This document shows, one piece after another, positions 24,458 to 33,556 of a stretch of DNA of 37,101 nucleotides. Every line of letters begins with the position of its first letter. Position 1 is the stretch's first letter. The stretch covers positions 1-37,101 of the forward strand of contig JAOAGQ010000024.1 in assembly GCA_026415675.1 (NCBI GenBank). The letters run 5' to 3'. The notes beneath the pieces were generated by a model. It saw only the letters and a program-made list of their open reading frames with translations. It was not told the origin of the DNA and ran no database searches. Both the position numbers and the translations under genes were made by a program. Source of the stretch: Syntrophorhabdaceae bacterium. Its GTDB lineage: Bacteria; Desulfobacterota; Syntrophorhabdia; Syntrophorhabdales; Syntrophorhabdaceae.

Positions 24458-25648
24458 ATGCTATCAAAAAGAGCGGAATCTTTGAAACCTTCACCGACCC
24501 TTGCCATCTCCGCAAAGGAGAAGGCCCTTAAAGCACAGGGACTGGACATTGCAGGCTTCGGCGCAGGGGAACCGGACTTCGATACCCCATCCCATATAAA
24601 GGATGAGGCGATTAAAGCGATCAAAGAGAACTTCACAAGGTATACCCCTGTTGGGGGTATAGACCCTCTTAAGGATGCGGTCATTGAAAAATTCAAGAGG
24701 GACAACGGACTCGAATATAAGAGGGATGAGATACTCATCTCCTGTGGCGGTAAGCATGCCCTGTACAACCTTTTTCAGGCCATATTCCAGGAGGGAGATG
24801 AGGTGATAATCCCCGCCCCGTACTGGGTCTCTTATCCTCCTATGGTTGAACTTGCAGGGGCAAAACCTGTGATCATAGATACAAAGGAAGAGGAAGACTA
24901 CCAGATCACGGCAGAGATGTTGAAAAAGTACATAAATAGCCGCACAAAGGGGATCATCCTTAACTACCCCTCTAACCCCGTTGGGTCTATTTTTTACAGG
25001 GAGAACCTCGAGGAGATTGGGAAGCTTGCGGTTACGCATGATTTCTATATCGTCTCCGACGAGATATACGAGAAGATAACCTATGACGATTATATACATG
25101 TGAGCATTGCCTCACTGGATCCGGAATTTAAAAAGAGAACCATCATATGTCACGGTGTCTCAAAGACATATGCGATGACAGGGTGGAGGATAGGGTTTAC
25201 CGCAGGACCTGCGGCAATCGTGAAGGCCATGAACAACATCCAGAGCCAGAGTACTTCCAACCCCACCTCCATCTCCCAGATGGCCTCCATTGCTGCCCTT
25301 ACAGGGCCTCAGGATAGTATAGCCGTCATGGTGGGAGAATTTAAAAAGAGAAGGGATTTTCTCGTCTCCGAACTTAAATCGATACCTGGTGTCTCATGTT
25401 ACCTTCCGAAAGGGGCCTTCTACGTTTTTCCGAACTTCAACGCCTTTCTCGGCAAAAGGCTAAACGGCAAGGAGATAAAGGATTCTTCGACCTTAACGGA
25501 GATACTCCTTGAGGATTACCATACCGCTGTTGTCCCTGGAGTTGAGTTTGGGAAAGAGGGTTATCTGAGACTCTCCTTTGCCACCTCCATGGATGTGATA
25601 AAAAAGGGTGTGGAGAGGATAAAAAAGGCCGCCGCCTCCGTCGTATAA
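24458..25648 (+). CDS. aspC: Class I aminotransferase, aspartate aminotransferase-like
   Basis: A pyridoxal-phosphate enzyme of 396 residues, probably moving amino groups between aspartate and 2-oxoglutarate, although related enzymes act on other acids. Signatures are GAGEPDFDTP, SCGGKHALYNL, NYPSNPVGS (PLP ring contacts), SDEIYE, and SKTYAMTGWRIG with the PLP-binding Lys236. The C-terminal LRLSFATS contributes the carboxylate-binding Arg. The ATG at 24458 is preferred over a GTG at 24443 because AGGGGTG lies 5 bases before it. It ends the plus-strand run and converges with the SAM hydrolase gene. Confidence 0.92.
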   Translation: MLSKRAESLKPSPTLAISAKEKALKAQGLDIAGFGAGEPDFDTPSHIKDEAIKAIKENFTRYTPVGGIDPLKDAVIEKFKRDNGLEYKRDEILISCGGKHALYNLFQAIFQEGDEVIIPAPYWVSYPPMVELAGAKPVIIDTKEEEDYQITAEMLKKYINSRTKGIILNYPSNPVGSIFYRENLEEIGKLAVTHDFYIVSDEIYEKITYDDYIHVSIASLDPEFKKRTIICHGVSKTYAMTGWRIGFTAGPAAIVKAMNNIQSQSTSNPTSISQMASIAALTGPQDSIAVMVGEFKKRRDFLVSELKSIPGVSCYLPKGAFYVFPNFNAFLGKRLNGKEIKDSSTLTEILLEDYHTAVVPGVEFGKEGYLRLSFATSMDVIKKGVERIKKAAASVV

Positions 25649-25650
25649 GT

Positions 25651-25681
25651 GAAATAGGGGACCCTTTTTGGTGTCTATTTC
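25651..25681. terminator. Hairpin between convergent genes
   Basis: GAAATAG (25651-25657) pairs exactly with CTATTTC (25675-25681), and ACC/GGT adds a second short helix beneath a CTTTTT loop. It spans the gap between the aminotransferase stop and the SAM hydrolase stop, which lies within the right arm. It may act as a weak shared terminator. Confidence 0.4.
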
Positions 25682-26445
25682 AACTCAATAGTCACCTGAT
25701 CCCCTTTCTTTATATTTTTGGTCTCTGAGAAGTTTCCCATATATCGGCCGAATTCAAGGTAATTTGAGCTTCCAAAGAGACAGACGAATTCGTTTTCGTA
25801 GTAACTCCTGTTTATATTTGGGAAAACCATATCGCCTATCCTTACAGTAAAGCCCCTTCCCTGTACAAACCTGTTAAAATCATGGTATCCGATGTTTGTT
25901 ACCGCATTTCCGTACCTGTCTATCTTTACGATTCTGCCGATAAGGGAGGTCTCTTTAAATTCGGGGTGTAAATCCTTTAGTATCACAGGGTCATTCAAAG
26001 AAGGGCCCAAGCGGCTCGGGGGGACCCCTGATGCGATATAGGCTGCGGCAGGGGAGAAGACATCCCTTCCGTGAAAGGTGTTACTTATCTCCCTTAGCAT
26101 AAAATGGCTGTTTTCGATTATGTAGACATCCCTTTCGCCTTTTAAGATGAGGGAGAATATACCGTTGTCAGGACCGACGAATATATACCCATCCTTGCAT
26201 ACCACAATCGGCAACCTCTCGCTCCCCACATTCGGATCCACAACGGCGATGTGGATCGTCCCCTTTGGAAAAAATCGATAATACCCCTCTATGGTGAAGG
26301 CGGCCTCAACGATATCCTGAGGGGAGATTTCATGGGTGATATCGACGATATAGGTATTAGGGGCAATGGAGAGGATCACCCCCTTCATAGTCCCCACATA
26401 GGCGTCCTTTAAACCAAAGTCTGTGAGAAGGGTGATGGCCTTCAT
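25675..26445 (-). CDS. SAM hydrolase (S-adenosylmethionine hydroxide adenosyltransferase, DUF62 family)
   Basis: A 256-residue enzyme that uses hydroxide to split S-adenosylmethionine into adenosine and methionine. The conserved Asp-Arg-His triad of the family is seen as D70 (VVDPNVG), R77 (GSERLPI) and H125 (NTFHGRDVF). Other family marks are LLTDFGLKDAYVGTMKG at the N-terminus, FVGPDNGIFS, and KIDRYGNAVTNI. The related fluorinase and chlorinase carry an extra loop that is not apparent here, so simple hydrolysis is expected. It is the last gene of a gatB-mtnA-SAM hydrolase string, 6 bases after mtnA. The Shine-Dalgarno sequence is weak. Both mtnA and this gene process SAM-derived compounds, so their pairing may reflect SAM by-product recycling. 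Confidence 0.9.
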   Translation of the reverse strand: MKAITLLTDFGLKDAYVGTMKGVILSIAPNTYIVDITHEISPQDIVEAAFTIEGYYRFFPKGTIHIAVVDPNVGSERLPIVVCKDGYIFVGPDNGIFSLILKGERDVYIIENSHFMLREISNTFHGRDVFSPAAAYIASGVPPSRLGPSLNDPVILKDLHPEFKETSLIGRIVKIDRYGNAVTNIGYHDFNRFVQGRGFTVRIGDMVFPNINRSYYENEFVCLFGSSNYLEFGRYMGNFSETKNIKKGDQVTIELK

Positions 26446-26451
26446 CTTTTT

Positions 26452-27480
26452 CTATCGGTGGAGCAACTTTATGTATCTTTTAAAGGGTCTCACAACAATA
26501 CCCTTCTCTGTGATAAAGGAGGTGATATACCTGCTGGGAGTTATATCGAAGGAGTAATACCTTGATTTGATCTCATCGAGGGTTATAGGGGTATTATATA
26601 TATACTTCACCTCATCTCCCTTTCTCTCTTCGATAGGTATGGATGAGCCATCCTTTGTATCTCCGTCAAAGGTAGAGATAGGAGCGGCCACATAGAATGG
26701 GATTTTTGCATGATAGGCACATAGGGCAATGGTGAAGGTCCCTATCTTGTTTGCCGTGTCACCGTTTAACGCAATCCTGTCGGCCCCGACTATCACCTTC
26801 TCTATCTGTCTTCTTGAGAAGAGAAATCCCACATGGTTATCCGGTACAAGCTCGACCTCTATGCCATCGTTATAGAGTTCCCATGCGGTAAGTCTTGCCC
26901 CCTGGAGGTACGGTCTTGTCTCCGTAGCGATAACCCTTATCCTCTTTCCCGATTCATATGCAGCCCTTATCACCCCCAGGGCCGTTCCATATCCCCCTGT
27001 TGCGAGGGCCCCTGCATTGCAGTGGGTGAGTATTGTATCACCGTCTTCTATGAGTTCTGCCCCGAAGAGGGAGAGCATCCTATTTTTCTCTACATCCTCT
27101 ACATGGATGGTGATGGCCTCTTTTAGAAGGGAATCGAAGACCCCTTCCTTTCTTCTTGAACCATCAAGGGCTGACCTCATCCTCTTTAAAGCCCAGAAGA
27201 GATTTACCGCGGTAGGCCTTGTCATTTCCAGTCTTTTCCATATGTTTTCGATATCCCTCTCGGTGATACGTTTTTTTGTTGAGAGAACTTCCCTCACCCC
27301 TATGGCACATCCGTATGCCGCCACTATCCCTATGAGGGGAGCCCCTCTTATAGCCATACCCCTTATCGCCTCCACTACATCATCGAGGGTACGGCAGGTT
27401 ATATACACCTTTTTAAAGGGGAGAAGTCTCTGGTCTAACAGAAATAAGGCATCGTCCTTCCAGAAGATATGTCTCAGCAT
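26452..27480 (-). CDS. mtnA: S-methyl-5-thioribose-1-phosphate isomerase
   Basis: Converts methylthioribose-1-phosphate to methylthioribulose-1-phosphate in methionine salvage; related enzymes also act on 5-deoxyribose-1-phosphate. The 342-residue protein shows MAIRGAPLIG near residue 42, THCNAGALAT with catalytic C154, ETRPYLQGARLTAWEL, and VGADRIALNGDTANKIGT with catalytic D234. These match C160 and D240 of the B. subtilis enzyme. GGAG lies 3 bases upstream of the ATG, and the gene starts 6 bases after gatB ends. No other methionine-salvage gene (mtnB, mtnK, mtnN) is in the window. Disposal of deoxyribose phosphates left by radical-SAM enzymes is therefore a realistic alternative role. Confidence 0.93.
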   Translation of the reverse strand: MLRHIFWKDDALFLLDQRLLPFKKVYITCRTLDDVVEAIRGMAIRGAPLIGIVAAYGCAIGVREVLSTKKRITERDIENIWKRLEMTRPTAVNLFWALKRMRSALDGSRRKEGVFDSLLKEAITIHVEDVEKNRMLSLFGAELIEDGDTILTHCNAGALATGGYGTALGVIRAAYESGKRIRVIATETRPYLQGARLTAWELYNDGIEVELVPDNHVGFLFSRRQIEKVIVGADRIALNGDTANKIGTFTIALCAYHAKIPFYVAAPISTFDGDTKDGSSIPIEERKGDEVKYIYNTPITLDEIKSRYYSFDITPSRYITSFITEKGIVVRPFKRYIKLLHR

Positions 27481-27486
27481 GATCTC

Positions 27487-28935
27487 CTATGTCTTCAGTC
27501 TCTTCAAAAGGAGCTCGTTTAGCATCTTCGGGTTTGCCTTTCCCTTTGTCTCTTTCATCACCTGACCGACAAAAAAACCGAGTAATTTCTCTTTCCCGAA
27601 TCTATACTCCTCAACTTCCTTCGGGTATAAGGAGATGACCCTATCGATAGCAGAGGCAATCTCGGCCTCATCGGAAATCTGGATCAGCCCCTTCTCTTTT
27701 ACAAAGGTCTTAGGGGAGACCCCTTTGTCCATGAGTTCGGGGAATATGTCCTTTGCGATCTTTATGCTTATCGTACCGTCCTTGACGAGGGTGAGGAGTT
27801 CCCCGAGATACTGAGGGGATAGGGGTGCTTCAAAAGGTTTGATATTCCTCTCTTTCAGTTCCCTCAAAAGCTCTGTCATGATCCAGTTGCTCACCGTTTT
27901 CGGTTCGGGAAAGGTCTTCACAGTCTCTTCAAAATAGTATGAGAGGTCTTTATCGGAGACAAGGATCTCAGTATCGTATTTCGGAAGACCGTAGACCTCT
28001 ATAAAACGTTTCGTTTTCTCTCCGGGTAGCTCGGGAAGCACAGACCTTATCTCTTCTATCCATTCATTGCTAATGATAAGGGGGAGCAGATCCGGTTCGG
28101 GAAAATACCTGTAATCATGGGCCTCCTCTTTTCCCCTCATGGAGTAGGTGATCCCCTCGTCCACATTGAAGAGCCTCGTCTCCTGGATCACCCTTCCCCC
28201 TGCCTCTATGAGTTCTATCTGTCTTCTGATCTCGTAATTGAGAGACTTTTCAATATGTTTGAAGGAATTGAGGTTTTTAAGTTCGGTCCTTGTGCCAAGC
28301 TCCTTTGACCCCTTTTTTCTAACGGATACATTTGCATCACACCGAAAACTCCCCTCTTCCATGTTCCCATCGCATATCTCGAGATAGAGGAGGATATCCC
28401 TCAATGTCTTTAAGTAGGCCACCGCCTCTTCAGGGGTTGTGATATCCGGTTCACTTACTATCTCCAGAAGGGGTATGCTTGACCTGTTGTAATCTACAAG
28501 GCTATAAGTGCTCGTCTCGATCGTATGCTCATGGACGAGTTTCCCCGCATCCTCCTCCATGTGGATCCTCTTTACCCTTATCCTTTTCTCTTGACCCCCT
28601 GCCTCAATATCGATAAAACCGTCCTCACATATGGGCTCTTCATACTGGGATATCTGGTATCCCTTCGGGAGGTCGGGATAATAATAATTCTTCCTCGCAA
28701 ATATACTCCTTCTGTTGATCCTGCAATTTAAGGCAAGGCCGAGTTTTATGGCAAAGTCCACCGCCTTTCTGTTAAGTACGGGGAGGGCCCCGGGTAGGCC
28801 CATGCAGGTTGGACAGGTATGGCTATTGGGTTCGGCCCCGAATCTTGTTGAACACTTGCAGAAGAGTTTGCTCTCCGTTAATAGGTGTGCGTGCACCTCA
28901 AGCCCTATTACGCCTTCGTAATCCGTGTTACCCAC
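27487..28935 (-). CDS. gatB: Aspartyl/glutamyl-tRNA(Asn/Gln) amidotransferase subunit B
   Basis: The tRNA-binding kinase subunit of the GatCAB complex, which converts Glu-tRNA(Gln) and often Asp-tRNA(Asn) to the amidated forms. The 482-residue length is normal. Visible features are [16 protein letters not shown], a zinc site in [13 protein letters not shown]...[31 protein letters not shown], and [18 protein letters not shown], with the C-terminal YqeY-like tail ending in [17 protein letters not shown]. The start codon is GTG at 28935, supported by AGAGGTG 5 bases before it. gatA and gatC are not adjacent. It appears to be the first gene of the gatB-mtnA-SAM hydrolase transcript. Confidence 0.97.
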   Translation of the reverse strand: MGNTDYEGVIGLEVHAHLLTESKLFCKCSTRFGAEPNSHTCPTCMGLPGALPVLNRKAVDFAIKLGLALNCRINRRSIFARKNYYYPDLPKGYQISQYEEPICEDGFIDIEAGGQEKRIRVKRIHMEEDAGKLVHEHTIETSTYSLVDYNRSSIPLLEIVSEPDITTPEEAVAYLKTLRDILLYLEICDGNMEEGSFRCDANVSVRKKGSKELGTRTELKNLNSFKHIEKSLNYEIRRQIELIEAGGRVIQETRLFNVDEGITYSMRGKEEAHDYRYFPEPDLLPLIISNEWIEEIRSVLPELPGEKTKRFIEVYGLPKYDTEILVSDKDLSYYFEETVKTFPEPKTVSNWIMTELLRELKERNIKPFEAPLSPQYLGELLTLVKDGTISIKIAKDIFPELMDKGVSPKTFVKEKGLIQISDEAEIASAIDRVISLYPKEVEEYRFGKEKLLGFFVGQVMKETKGKANPKMLNELLLKRLKT

Positions 28936-28970
28936 TTATCACCTCTTTTACAACTTATAAAGACAGTAGT

Positions 28971-28976
28971 ATTATA
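28971..28976 (-). promoter_or_regulatory. Candidate -10 box for gatB
   Basis: On the minus strand a TATAAT lies 35 bases before the GTG start of gatB in an AT-rich stretch. No good -35 hexamer is found at the right distance, so this is only a tentative promoter. Confidence 0.3.
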
Positions 28977-29039
28977 TACAATACTCCATGAAAAATAGCA
29001 AAAAAAGAGAGTGTTTCTGGAGAGGATAAAATACTTTTG

Positions 29040-29053
29040 TTCACTATAGTGAA
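29040..29053. promoter_or_regulatory. 14-bp perfect palindrome upstream of the second Mo-hydroxylase operon
   Basis: TTCACTATAGTGAA is a perfect palindrome and fits the T-N11-A form of LysR-type regulator boxes. It lies in the 292-base intergenic region 28936-29227, about 85 bases upstream of the best -35 box and 15 bases before a lone TATAAT at 29068-29073. A DNA-binding role is inferred. No regulator gene is adjacent. Confidence 0.5.
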
Positions 29054-29139
29054 TTTAAAATTAATCTTATAATCTTTTAAAATAATGTATTTTGTGTGAT
29101 AGAAGTTTATTATTGTAAATTAAGTACTGAAAAATTAGC

Positions 29140-29166
29140 TTGACTTTTTTGCGTGTTTTGTAATAT
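29140..29166 (+). promoter_or_regulatory. Candidate promoter of the second Mo-hydroxylase operon
   Basis: TTGACT (29140-29145) and TAATAT (29161-29166) are 15 bases apart. The hexamers are fair and the spacer is short. Transcription would start near 29173, about 55 bases before the first ATG, placing the GTAAC dyad inside the leader. Confidence 0.4.
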
Positions 29167-29192
29167 TTTCATCTGTAAAATAAACAAAAAAG

Positions 29193-29210
29193 GTAACAGG
29201 TAACTGTTAC
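29193..29210. promoter_or_regulatory. GTAAC dyad in the leader, possible operator
   Basis: GTAACAG (29193-29199) and CTGTTAC (29204-29210) are exact inverted copies with a 4-base spacer. A third GTAAC half-site (29200-29204) bridges them, so there are three GTAAC/GTTAC units in 18 bases. The site lies 17 bases before the first ATG and just upstream of the AGGAG ribosome binding site, a suitable place for a repressor or for an RNA hairpin that masks translation. Confidence 0.5.
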
Positions 29211-29227
29211 TTGATCAGGAGTGTTCT

Positions 29228-29536
29228 ATGGCAAAAGTTAAGATGGCATGCCCTATATCAAAGGGGCCGTGTGTAGACTGCGCGATATACAGGGGAAGGC
29301 ATTTCTATCTCTGTTTTTCAAAGGAATATAGAGGCGTTTCCCTCGGCCTGGACCAGATTGAGGAGCTAAAGGCCCAGTACAAGAAAGACAAAAACGGACA
29401 GGATAAGATCGAGGTATCGGAAGATATAATGAAGAGCCCCAACTGGATAGAGGATGTGGAAGATCTCGTGGAAAGAATGGATGATTTAGGGGTGATTGAA
29501 GAAGTCAACAGAAGGCTGGAAAACTTAGCAAGGTAA
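29228..29536 (+). CDS. Small Cys-motif protein, first gene of the second Mo-hydroxylase operon
   Basis: I do not recognise a named family for this 102-residue protein. The N-terminus has four Cys (C8, C15, C18, C29) in ACPISKGPCVDCAIYRGRHF and LCF, a plausible zinc or iron-sulfur site. The rest is acidic and helical (IEDVEDLVERMDDLGVIEEV). AGGAG lies 7 bases before the ATG at 29228. It precedes the FAD subunit gene by 46 bases and is clearly on the same transcript. Its position suggests an accessory part: an assembly factor, electron carrier or regulator for the hydroxylase. No signal peptide is seen. Confidence 0.8.
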   Translation: MAKVKMACPISKGPCVDCAIYRGRHFYLCFSKEYRGVSLGLDQIEELKAQYKKDKNGQDKIEVSEDIMKSPNWIEDVEDLVERMDDLGVIEEVNRRLENLAR

Positions 29537-29542
29537 AAGGAG

Positions 29543-29586
29543 AAAGAAAGGAGAGGACAATGACAAAAGAAAGGAGAGGACAATGA
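29543..29586 (+). repeat. Tandem duplication of a ribosome binding site and start codon
   Basis: A 21-base unit containing AAAGGAGAGG and an ATG is repeated exactly at 29543-29563 and 29566-29586. The first copy opens an 8-codon frame (ATG at 29560, stop 29584-29586) whose TGA overlaps the ATG of the FAD subunit gene as ATGA. The second copy supplies that gene's own ribosome binding site. Confidence 0.85.
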
Positions 29587-30449
29587 TACACGATTTTACT
29601 TATCTAAAACCTGGCTCCCTCAAAGAAGCTCTCGCCATGTACGCTGAGCATGACGATTGTAAGGTCATCTGCGGTGGCCAGTCGCTTCTCATCGTTATGA
29701 GACAGGGCATGATCTCCCCAGAGTATGTGCTCGATATAAAGCACATAAAGGAACTTGATTATATCAAGTTCGATCCAAAGGATGGTTTGAGGATAGGGGC
29801 AACCACCACTCACCGTGAGATCGAAAAATCCGATGTTATAAAGAAGAATTACCCCGTTCTGGTCGAGATGGAGAGAAAGCTTGCCTCTGTTCAGGTAAGA
29901 AACTGGGGAACGATAGGGGGGAATCTTGCCCATGCAGATTCTGCTGGGGATCCCGCTCCTGTACTCATAGCCCTCGATGCGGAGATCACCGTGGGAAATA
30001 AGGATGGTCAGAGAACCATGCCCCTTGAGGATTTCTTTGTAGATTATTTTGAAACGGTACTGCAGAAAGGGGAGATCGTCCTTGAGGTCCATGTCCCTGC
30101 CCCTGCGGCTCGTTCTGCTGCGGCATATCAGAAGTTTAACCTCTTAGAGAGCGATATGGGGATTGTGGCCTCCGCCGCCTCTGTGACCCTTGATGAAAAT
30201 GGGGCGTGTAAGGATGTGAGGATCGTTCTGGGCAACGCCGGTCCCACCCCGAGAAGGGTAAAAAGGGCCGAAGAGCTCCTGAAAGGCAAAACTTACGATG
30301 AGGCCCTCTTTGCAGAGGCTGGAAAGATCGCATCTGAAGATTGTGAGCCTGTGTCAGATATACATGCATCTGAAGAGCATAGAAGACATGTCCTCGGTGT
30401 GTTGACAAAGAGAATGCTGAAGAAGGCCTGGGAACAAGCCAGAGGTTAA
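29583..30449 (+). CDS. FAD-binding subunit of a xanthine-dehydrogenase-family Mo hydroxylase
   Basis: The medium subunit (CoxM type, 288 residues) that takes electrons from the [2Fe-2S] subunit. FAD-binding motifs are [14 protein letters not shown] (about residues 31-44, replacing the usual AGGT) and [20 protein letters not shown] (about 113-132). There is no Cys-rich insertion of the kind that binds an extra [4Fe-4S] cluster in 4-hydroxybenzoyl-CoA reductase, so that specific enzyme is unlikely. The start follows a duplicated ribosome binding site, and the [2Fe-2S] gene follows after 17 bases. The C-terminal part ([18 protein letters not shown], then [11 protein letters not shown]) is normal for CoxM. 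Confidence 0.92.
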   Translation: MIHDFTYLKPGSLKEALAMYAEHDDCKVICGGQSLLIVMRQGMISPEYVLDIKHIKELDYIKFDPKDGLRIGATTTHREIEKSDVIKKNYPVLVEMERKLASVQVRNWGTIGGNLAHADSAGDPAPVLIALDAEITVGNKDGQRTMPLEDFFVDYFETVLQKGEIVLEVHVPAPAARSAAAYQKFNLLESDMGIVASAASVTLDENGACKDVRIVLGNAGPTPRRVKRAEELLKGKTYDEALFAEAGKIASEDCEPVSDIHASEEHRRHVLGVLTKRMLKKAWEQARG

Positions 30450-30466
30450 TAAAGGAGGGAAGGAAT

Positions 30467-30952
30467 ATGGAGAAAAAGGTAGTTGTGCTCAATGTAAACG
30501 GGATCGATTATGAGCTGTACATCAACCCTAAGACGCTCCTTGTGGAGGCCATAAGGGATTACATAGGGTTGACAGGTACAAAGAGGGGTTGTGATACCGT
30601 ATCCTGCGGTGCATGCACCGTATTGATAAACGGTATGTCGATAAAATCTTGTTCGGTCCTTGCGGTTCAGGCCGAAGGTTACAAGATCACCACGATAGAG
30701 GGACTTGAGAAGAACGGAAAGCTCGCCCCGATCCAGGAGGCCTTCCTCGACCAGGGTGCTTACCAGTGTGGTTTCTGTGCCCCGGGTATGATTATGTCCA
30801 GTCAGGCATTACTAAATGAGAATCCAAATCCAACAGAATGGGAGATAAGGGAAGGTATTGAAGGAAATATCTGCCGCTGTACAGGCTATAACAGCATTGT
30901 TAGGGCCGTCCAGGCCGTGGCATCTGGTAAATATACGGAGGTAAAGTCATGA
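30467..30952 (+). CDS. 2[2Fe-2S] subunit of the second Mo hydroxylase
   Basis: The small iron-sulfur subunit (CoxS type), 161 residues. The ferredoxin-like cluster is at C42, C47, C50 and C62 ([10 protein letters not shown], then SC), and the alpha-helical cluster is at C101, C104, C136 and C138 (CGFCAPGM and CRCTGY). It carries electrons from the molybdenum cofactor to FAD. GGAGGG lies 7 bases before the ATG. The stop overlaps the Mo subunit start by 4 bases (ATGA), so subunit synthesis is coupled. The separate small subunit contrasts with the fused FeS-FAD protein at 6750-8087, so the two hydroxylases in the window are not recent duplicates. Confidence 0.95.
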   Translation: MEKKVVVLNVNGIDYELYINPKTLLVEAIRDYIGLTGTKRGCDTVSCGACTVLINGMSIKSCSVLAVQAEGYKITTIEGLEKNGKLAPIQEAFLDQGAYQCGFCAPGMIMSSQALLNENPNPTEWEIREGIEGNICRCTGYNSIVRAVQAVASGKYTEVKS

Positions 30953-33261
30953 ATAAATATACAGTGATCAATCCACACGAGCCATTCAGGGTAATAAATA
31001 CCCACGTAAGGAATATAGACGGTATAGCTAAGGTCACAGGTAGGGCTGTATATACCTTTGATGTAAAGCTCCCGGGCATGTTATACGGTAAAATCCTGAG
31101 GAGCCCCCATCCCCATGCAAAGATACTGAAGATAGATTACAGCAAGGCCCTGGAAATACCGGGGGTTATGGGCGTTGTAACGGGGAAAGAGGACACCCTC
31201 GGAGTGAAACAGGGTATATGGCGTCGTTATAAAGACCTCTGCGATGAGCAGATACTCCCTGTGGATAAGGTACGCTACATAGGCGAACCGGTGGTGGCGG
31301 TTGCGGCCATAACAGAGGAGATAGCGGAGAAGGCCCTTGATTATATTGATGTGGAGTATGAAGTACTTCCTGCGGTCTTTGAGCCTATGGATGCGATAAA
31401 AAAGGATGCCCCTGAAATACATGAGGGCTTTGAGAGGAATATAAACGTAACCCGTCACATAGAGTGGGGTGATGTGGAAGAGGCCTTTGAAGAGGCCGAT
31501 TACATTAGGGAAGACTGGTTCAAGTGTGGTGGACAGGCCCATATGTGTATGGAGACAAGGTGTGCGGTATCGAGCTATACCCCGGACGGTAAACTGACGA
31601 TATACCACTCCAACCAGTCGCCTTACTATATGCAGGCATTGATGGCAGGTGTCCTCGGTATGAGGGAAGGGGACATCAGGATAATCTCCACCTATGTTGG
31701 TGGTGGTTTTGGCGGTAAGTTCGAGCTTGACGGTGCGATTTTCTGTTCCGCAGTCCTTTCAATCAAGCTGAAAAGACCTGTTAAGATCGTCTATACAAGG
31801 GAAGAGGATTTTATCGCCACAAAGAGACGTACCCCCATGTACTACTATACAAGGACAGGGGTAAAGAAAGACGGTACCTTCTGTGCCCGGGAAGCAAAGG
31901 TCTTTACAAACGGCGGGGCATACACAGGTATGGGTGCAACGGCCCTATACCTCACAGGGTTCTTCCATTCCTTCCCATACAAATGGAAGGCATACCGCTA
32001 CGATGGGTACAGGGTATACACAAACACACTGCCCTCCACCTCCATGAGGGGCTTTGGGGCACCTCAGGCCATGTGGTGTTCGGAGCAGCAGATCGAATGG
32101 ATAGCCGCAGATCTCGGCCTAGACCCCATCGAGATGAGAAGGAAGAACGCCCATGAGGAAGGGACGATCATTCCCGGTCAGGCAACAATAGCGAGCTGTG
32201 GTATCCAGCAGTGCTTTGATGAGATAAAGAAGTGGATAGACTCAAAGGGCCAGTTACCCCCCAACAGGGCAATCGGTATTTCCGCCTGCGGTTTTATGTC
32301 AGGAGGTATTTTTAACTGGTTCGATACACCCTATTCATTCTCTTCCGCTGTGGTCACCGTAAATCAGGACGGTACAGTGGAACTAAACGTAGGGGCCCAG
32401 GAGATAGGTCAGGGGTCTAACACAACACTGGCTATCATCTGTGCGGAGACCTTGGGTGTAAAGGTCGAAGACGTGAAGGTGCACTCAGGGGATACGGATT
32501 TCAACCCTGCAGACTTAGGGGCATGGGGTTCAAGACAGACCCTCATGGCAGGGAATGCGGTTAAGATGGCGGCAGAGGATGCAAAGAGGCAGATCCTTGA
32601 ATTCGCCTACGCCCAGTCAGGACTGAACATAGTCTATGACCTTGATATAAAAGACAGATGGGTTCATGCAATAGCCCGTCCGGAGAGGGGAGAGGATTTT
32701 GTTAAGGTGGTGAGAAGGGCGATCCGTGGAAAGGATGGCCAGAGGATAGTGGGTAGAGGGTACTATACCCCCCACAGAAAGGGTATGATCTCTCCTGCAT
32801 ATAGCTACATGCTCCAGGCGGTTGAGATAGAGGTTGATGAGGAGACAGGCAAGATAAGGCTCTGTGACAGCCTGACAGCCCATGATTGCGGTCAGCCCAT
32901 AAACCATCTCGGTCTAATCGGTCAGCTTGAAGGGGCCTTCTCAATGGCAGCAGGCTACGGTTATCTCGAGTACATGCCCTTTGAGGATGGAAAGCTCATG
33001 AACCCGAACCTTGTGGACTATAAGGTGATAAGGGCAACAGAGATGCCCCCGGCAAACATAGCGGAGGTCGATACATATGAGCCTGAGGGACCATACGGGG
33101 CAAAGGAAGCAGGGGAAGGTCTAACAAACCCGACGGCAGCAGCGATAGGAAACGCCTTGTTTAGACTATTTGGTATCCAGATCAAGGAGTGCCCTATAAG
33201 AGCGGAGATGATTTTAAAGGCCCTGAAAGAGAAAAGGGAGAAAGAGCAACAGGGAAAATAG
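30949..33261 (+). CDS. Molybdopterin-binding subunit of the second Mo hydroxylase
   Basis: The catalytic subunit of a xanthine-dehydrogenase-family enzyme, 770 residues. Family motifs are complete: GGGFGGKFE at 251-259, SMRGFGAPQ at 365-373, GQGSNT at 487-492, and GAKEAGEG at 717-724 with catalytic Glu723 (GAKGVGE is more usual). The loop before the first Mo motif is Cys- and Met-rich ([13 protein letters not shown], 193-205). It lacks the Ser-Arg-Cys active-site loop (AYXCSFR) of CO dehydrogenase, so CO is not a good substrate guess. The likely reaction is hydroxylation of an aromatic or N-heterocyclic compound, or dehydroxylation of a CoA thioester. The substrate cannot be assigned from sequence. 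No Tat signal is present, so it is cytoplasmic. Confidence 0.95.
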   Translation: MNKYTVINPHEPFRVINTHVRNIDGIAKVTGRAVYTFDVKLPGMLYGKILRSPHPHAKILKIDYSKALEIPGVMGVVTGKEDTLGVKQGIWRRYKDLCDEQILPVDKVRYIGEPVVAVAAITEEIAEKALDYIDVEYEVLPAVFEPMDAIKKDAPEIHEGFERNINVTRHIEWGDVEEAFEEADYIREDWFKCGGQAHMCMETRCAVSSYTPDGKLTIYHSNQSPYYMQALMAGVLGMREGDIRIISTYVGGGFGGKFELDGAIFCSAVLSIKLKRPVKIVYTREEDFIATKRRTPMYYYTRTGVKKDGTFCAREAKVFTNGGAYTGMGATALYLTGFFHSFPYKWKAYRYDGYRVYTNTLPSTSMRGFGAPQAMWCSEQQIEWIAADLGLDPIEMRRKNAHEEGTIIPGQATIASCGIQQCFDEIKKWIDSKGQLPPNRAIGISACGFMSGGIFNWFDTPYSFSSAVVTVNQDGTVELNVGAQEIGQGSNTTLAIICAETLGVKVEDVKVHSGDTDFNPADLGAWGSRQTLMAGNAVKMAAEDAKRQILEFAYAQSGLNIVYDLDIKDRWVHAIARPERGEDFVKVVRRAIRGKDGQRIVGRGYYTPHRKGMISPAYSYMLQAVEIEVDEETGKIRLCDSLTAHDCGQPINHLGLIGQLEGAFSMAAGYGYLEYMPFEDGKLMNPNLVDYKVIRATEMPPANIAEVDTYEPEGPYGAKEAGEGLTNPTAAAIGNALFRLFGIQIKECPIRAEMILKALKEKREKEQQGK

Positions 33262-33276
33262 AAAAGGAGGAATAAG

Positions 33277-33516
33277 ATGAGCGATCAAGTAAATGATCCG
33301 GTACTCTGCCCTGTGTGTGGTAAAAAGGCCAAGACAGGCAGCGCAATTGACTGTGCAAGGCATATCTTCGGAACAGGAGATAAGCCCCACAGGGATTGGG
33401 TAAATGCCCAGGGACTGTCCTTTATTGATCTTTTGATTGAGCAGGCCACAACCCCCGGAAACAAGAGTTACCAGATACTCGCCGAGGTGATTGAGAAGGC
33501 AAGGGCAAAAAAGTAA
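33277..33516 (+). CDS. Small zinc-ribbon-like protein in the Mo-hydroxylase operon
   Basis: A 79-residue protein that I cannot place in a named family. CPVCGKKAKTGSAIDCARHIFG contains C11, C14, C27 and H30, a probable zinc (or iron) site of the CxxC...CxxH type. The segment after it (DKPHRDWVNAQGLSFIDLLIEQAT) suggests a compact folded domain with a helical end. AGGAGG lies 7 bases before the ATG. It sits between the Mo subunit and the CoxG-like gene, 15 bases after the former. An accessory role in cofactor insertion or regulation is plausible but unproven. Confidence 0.78.
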   Translation: MSDQVNDPVLCPVCGKKAKTGSAIDCARHIFGTGDKPHRDWVNAQGLSFIDLLIEQATTPGNKSYQILAEVIEKARAKK

Positions 33517-33556
33517 AAGGTCATAAGGCAGTTTAATCAAGAATTAGGAGGATGGT

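Noticed and set aside
29583-33261. 4-Hydroxybenzoyl-CoA reductase
   Set aside because: The FAD subunit lacks the Cys-containing insertion that binds the additional [4Fe-4S] cluster of that enzyme.
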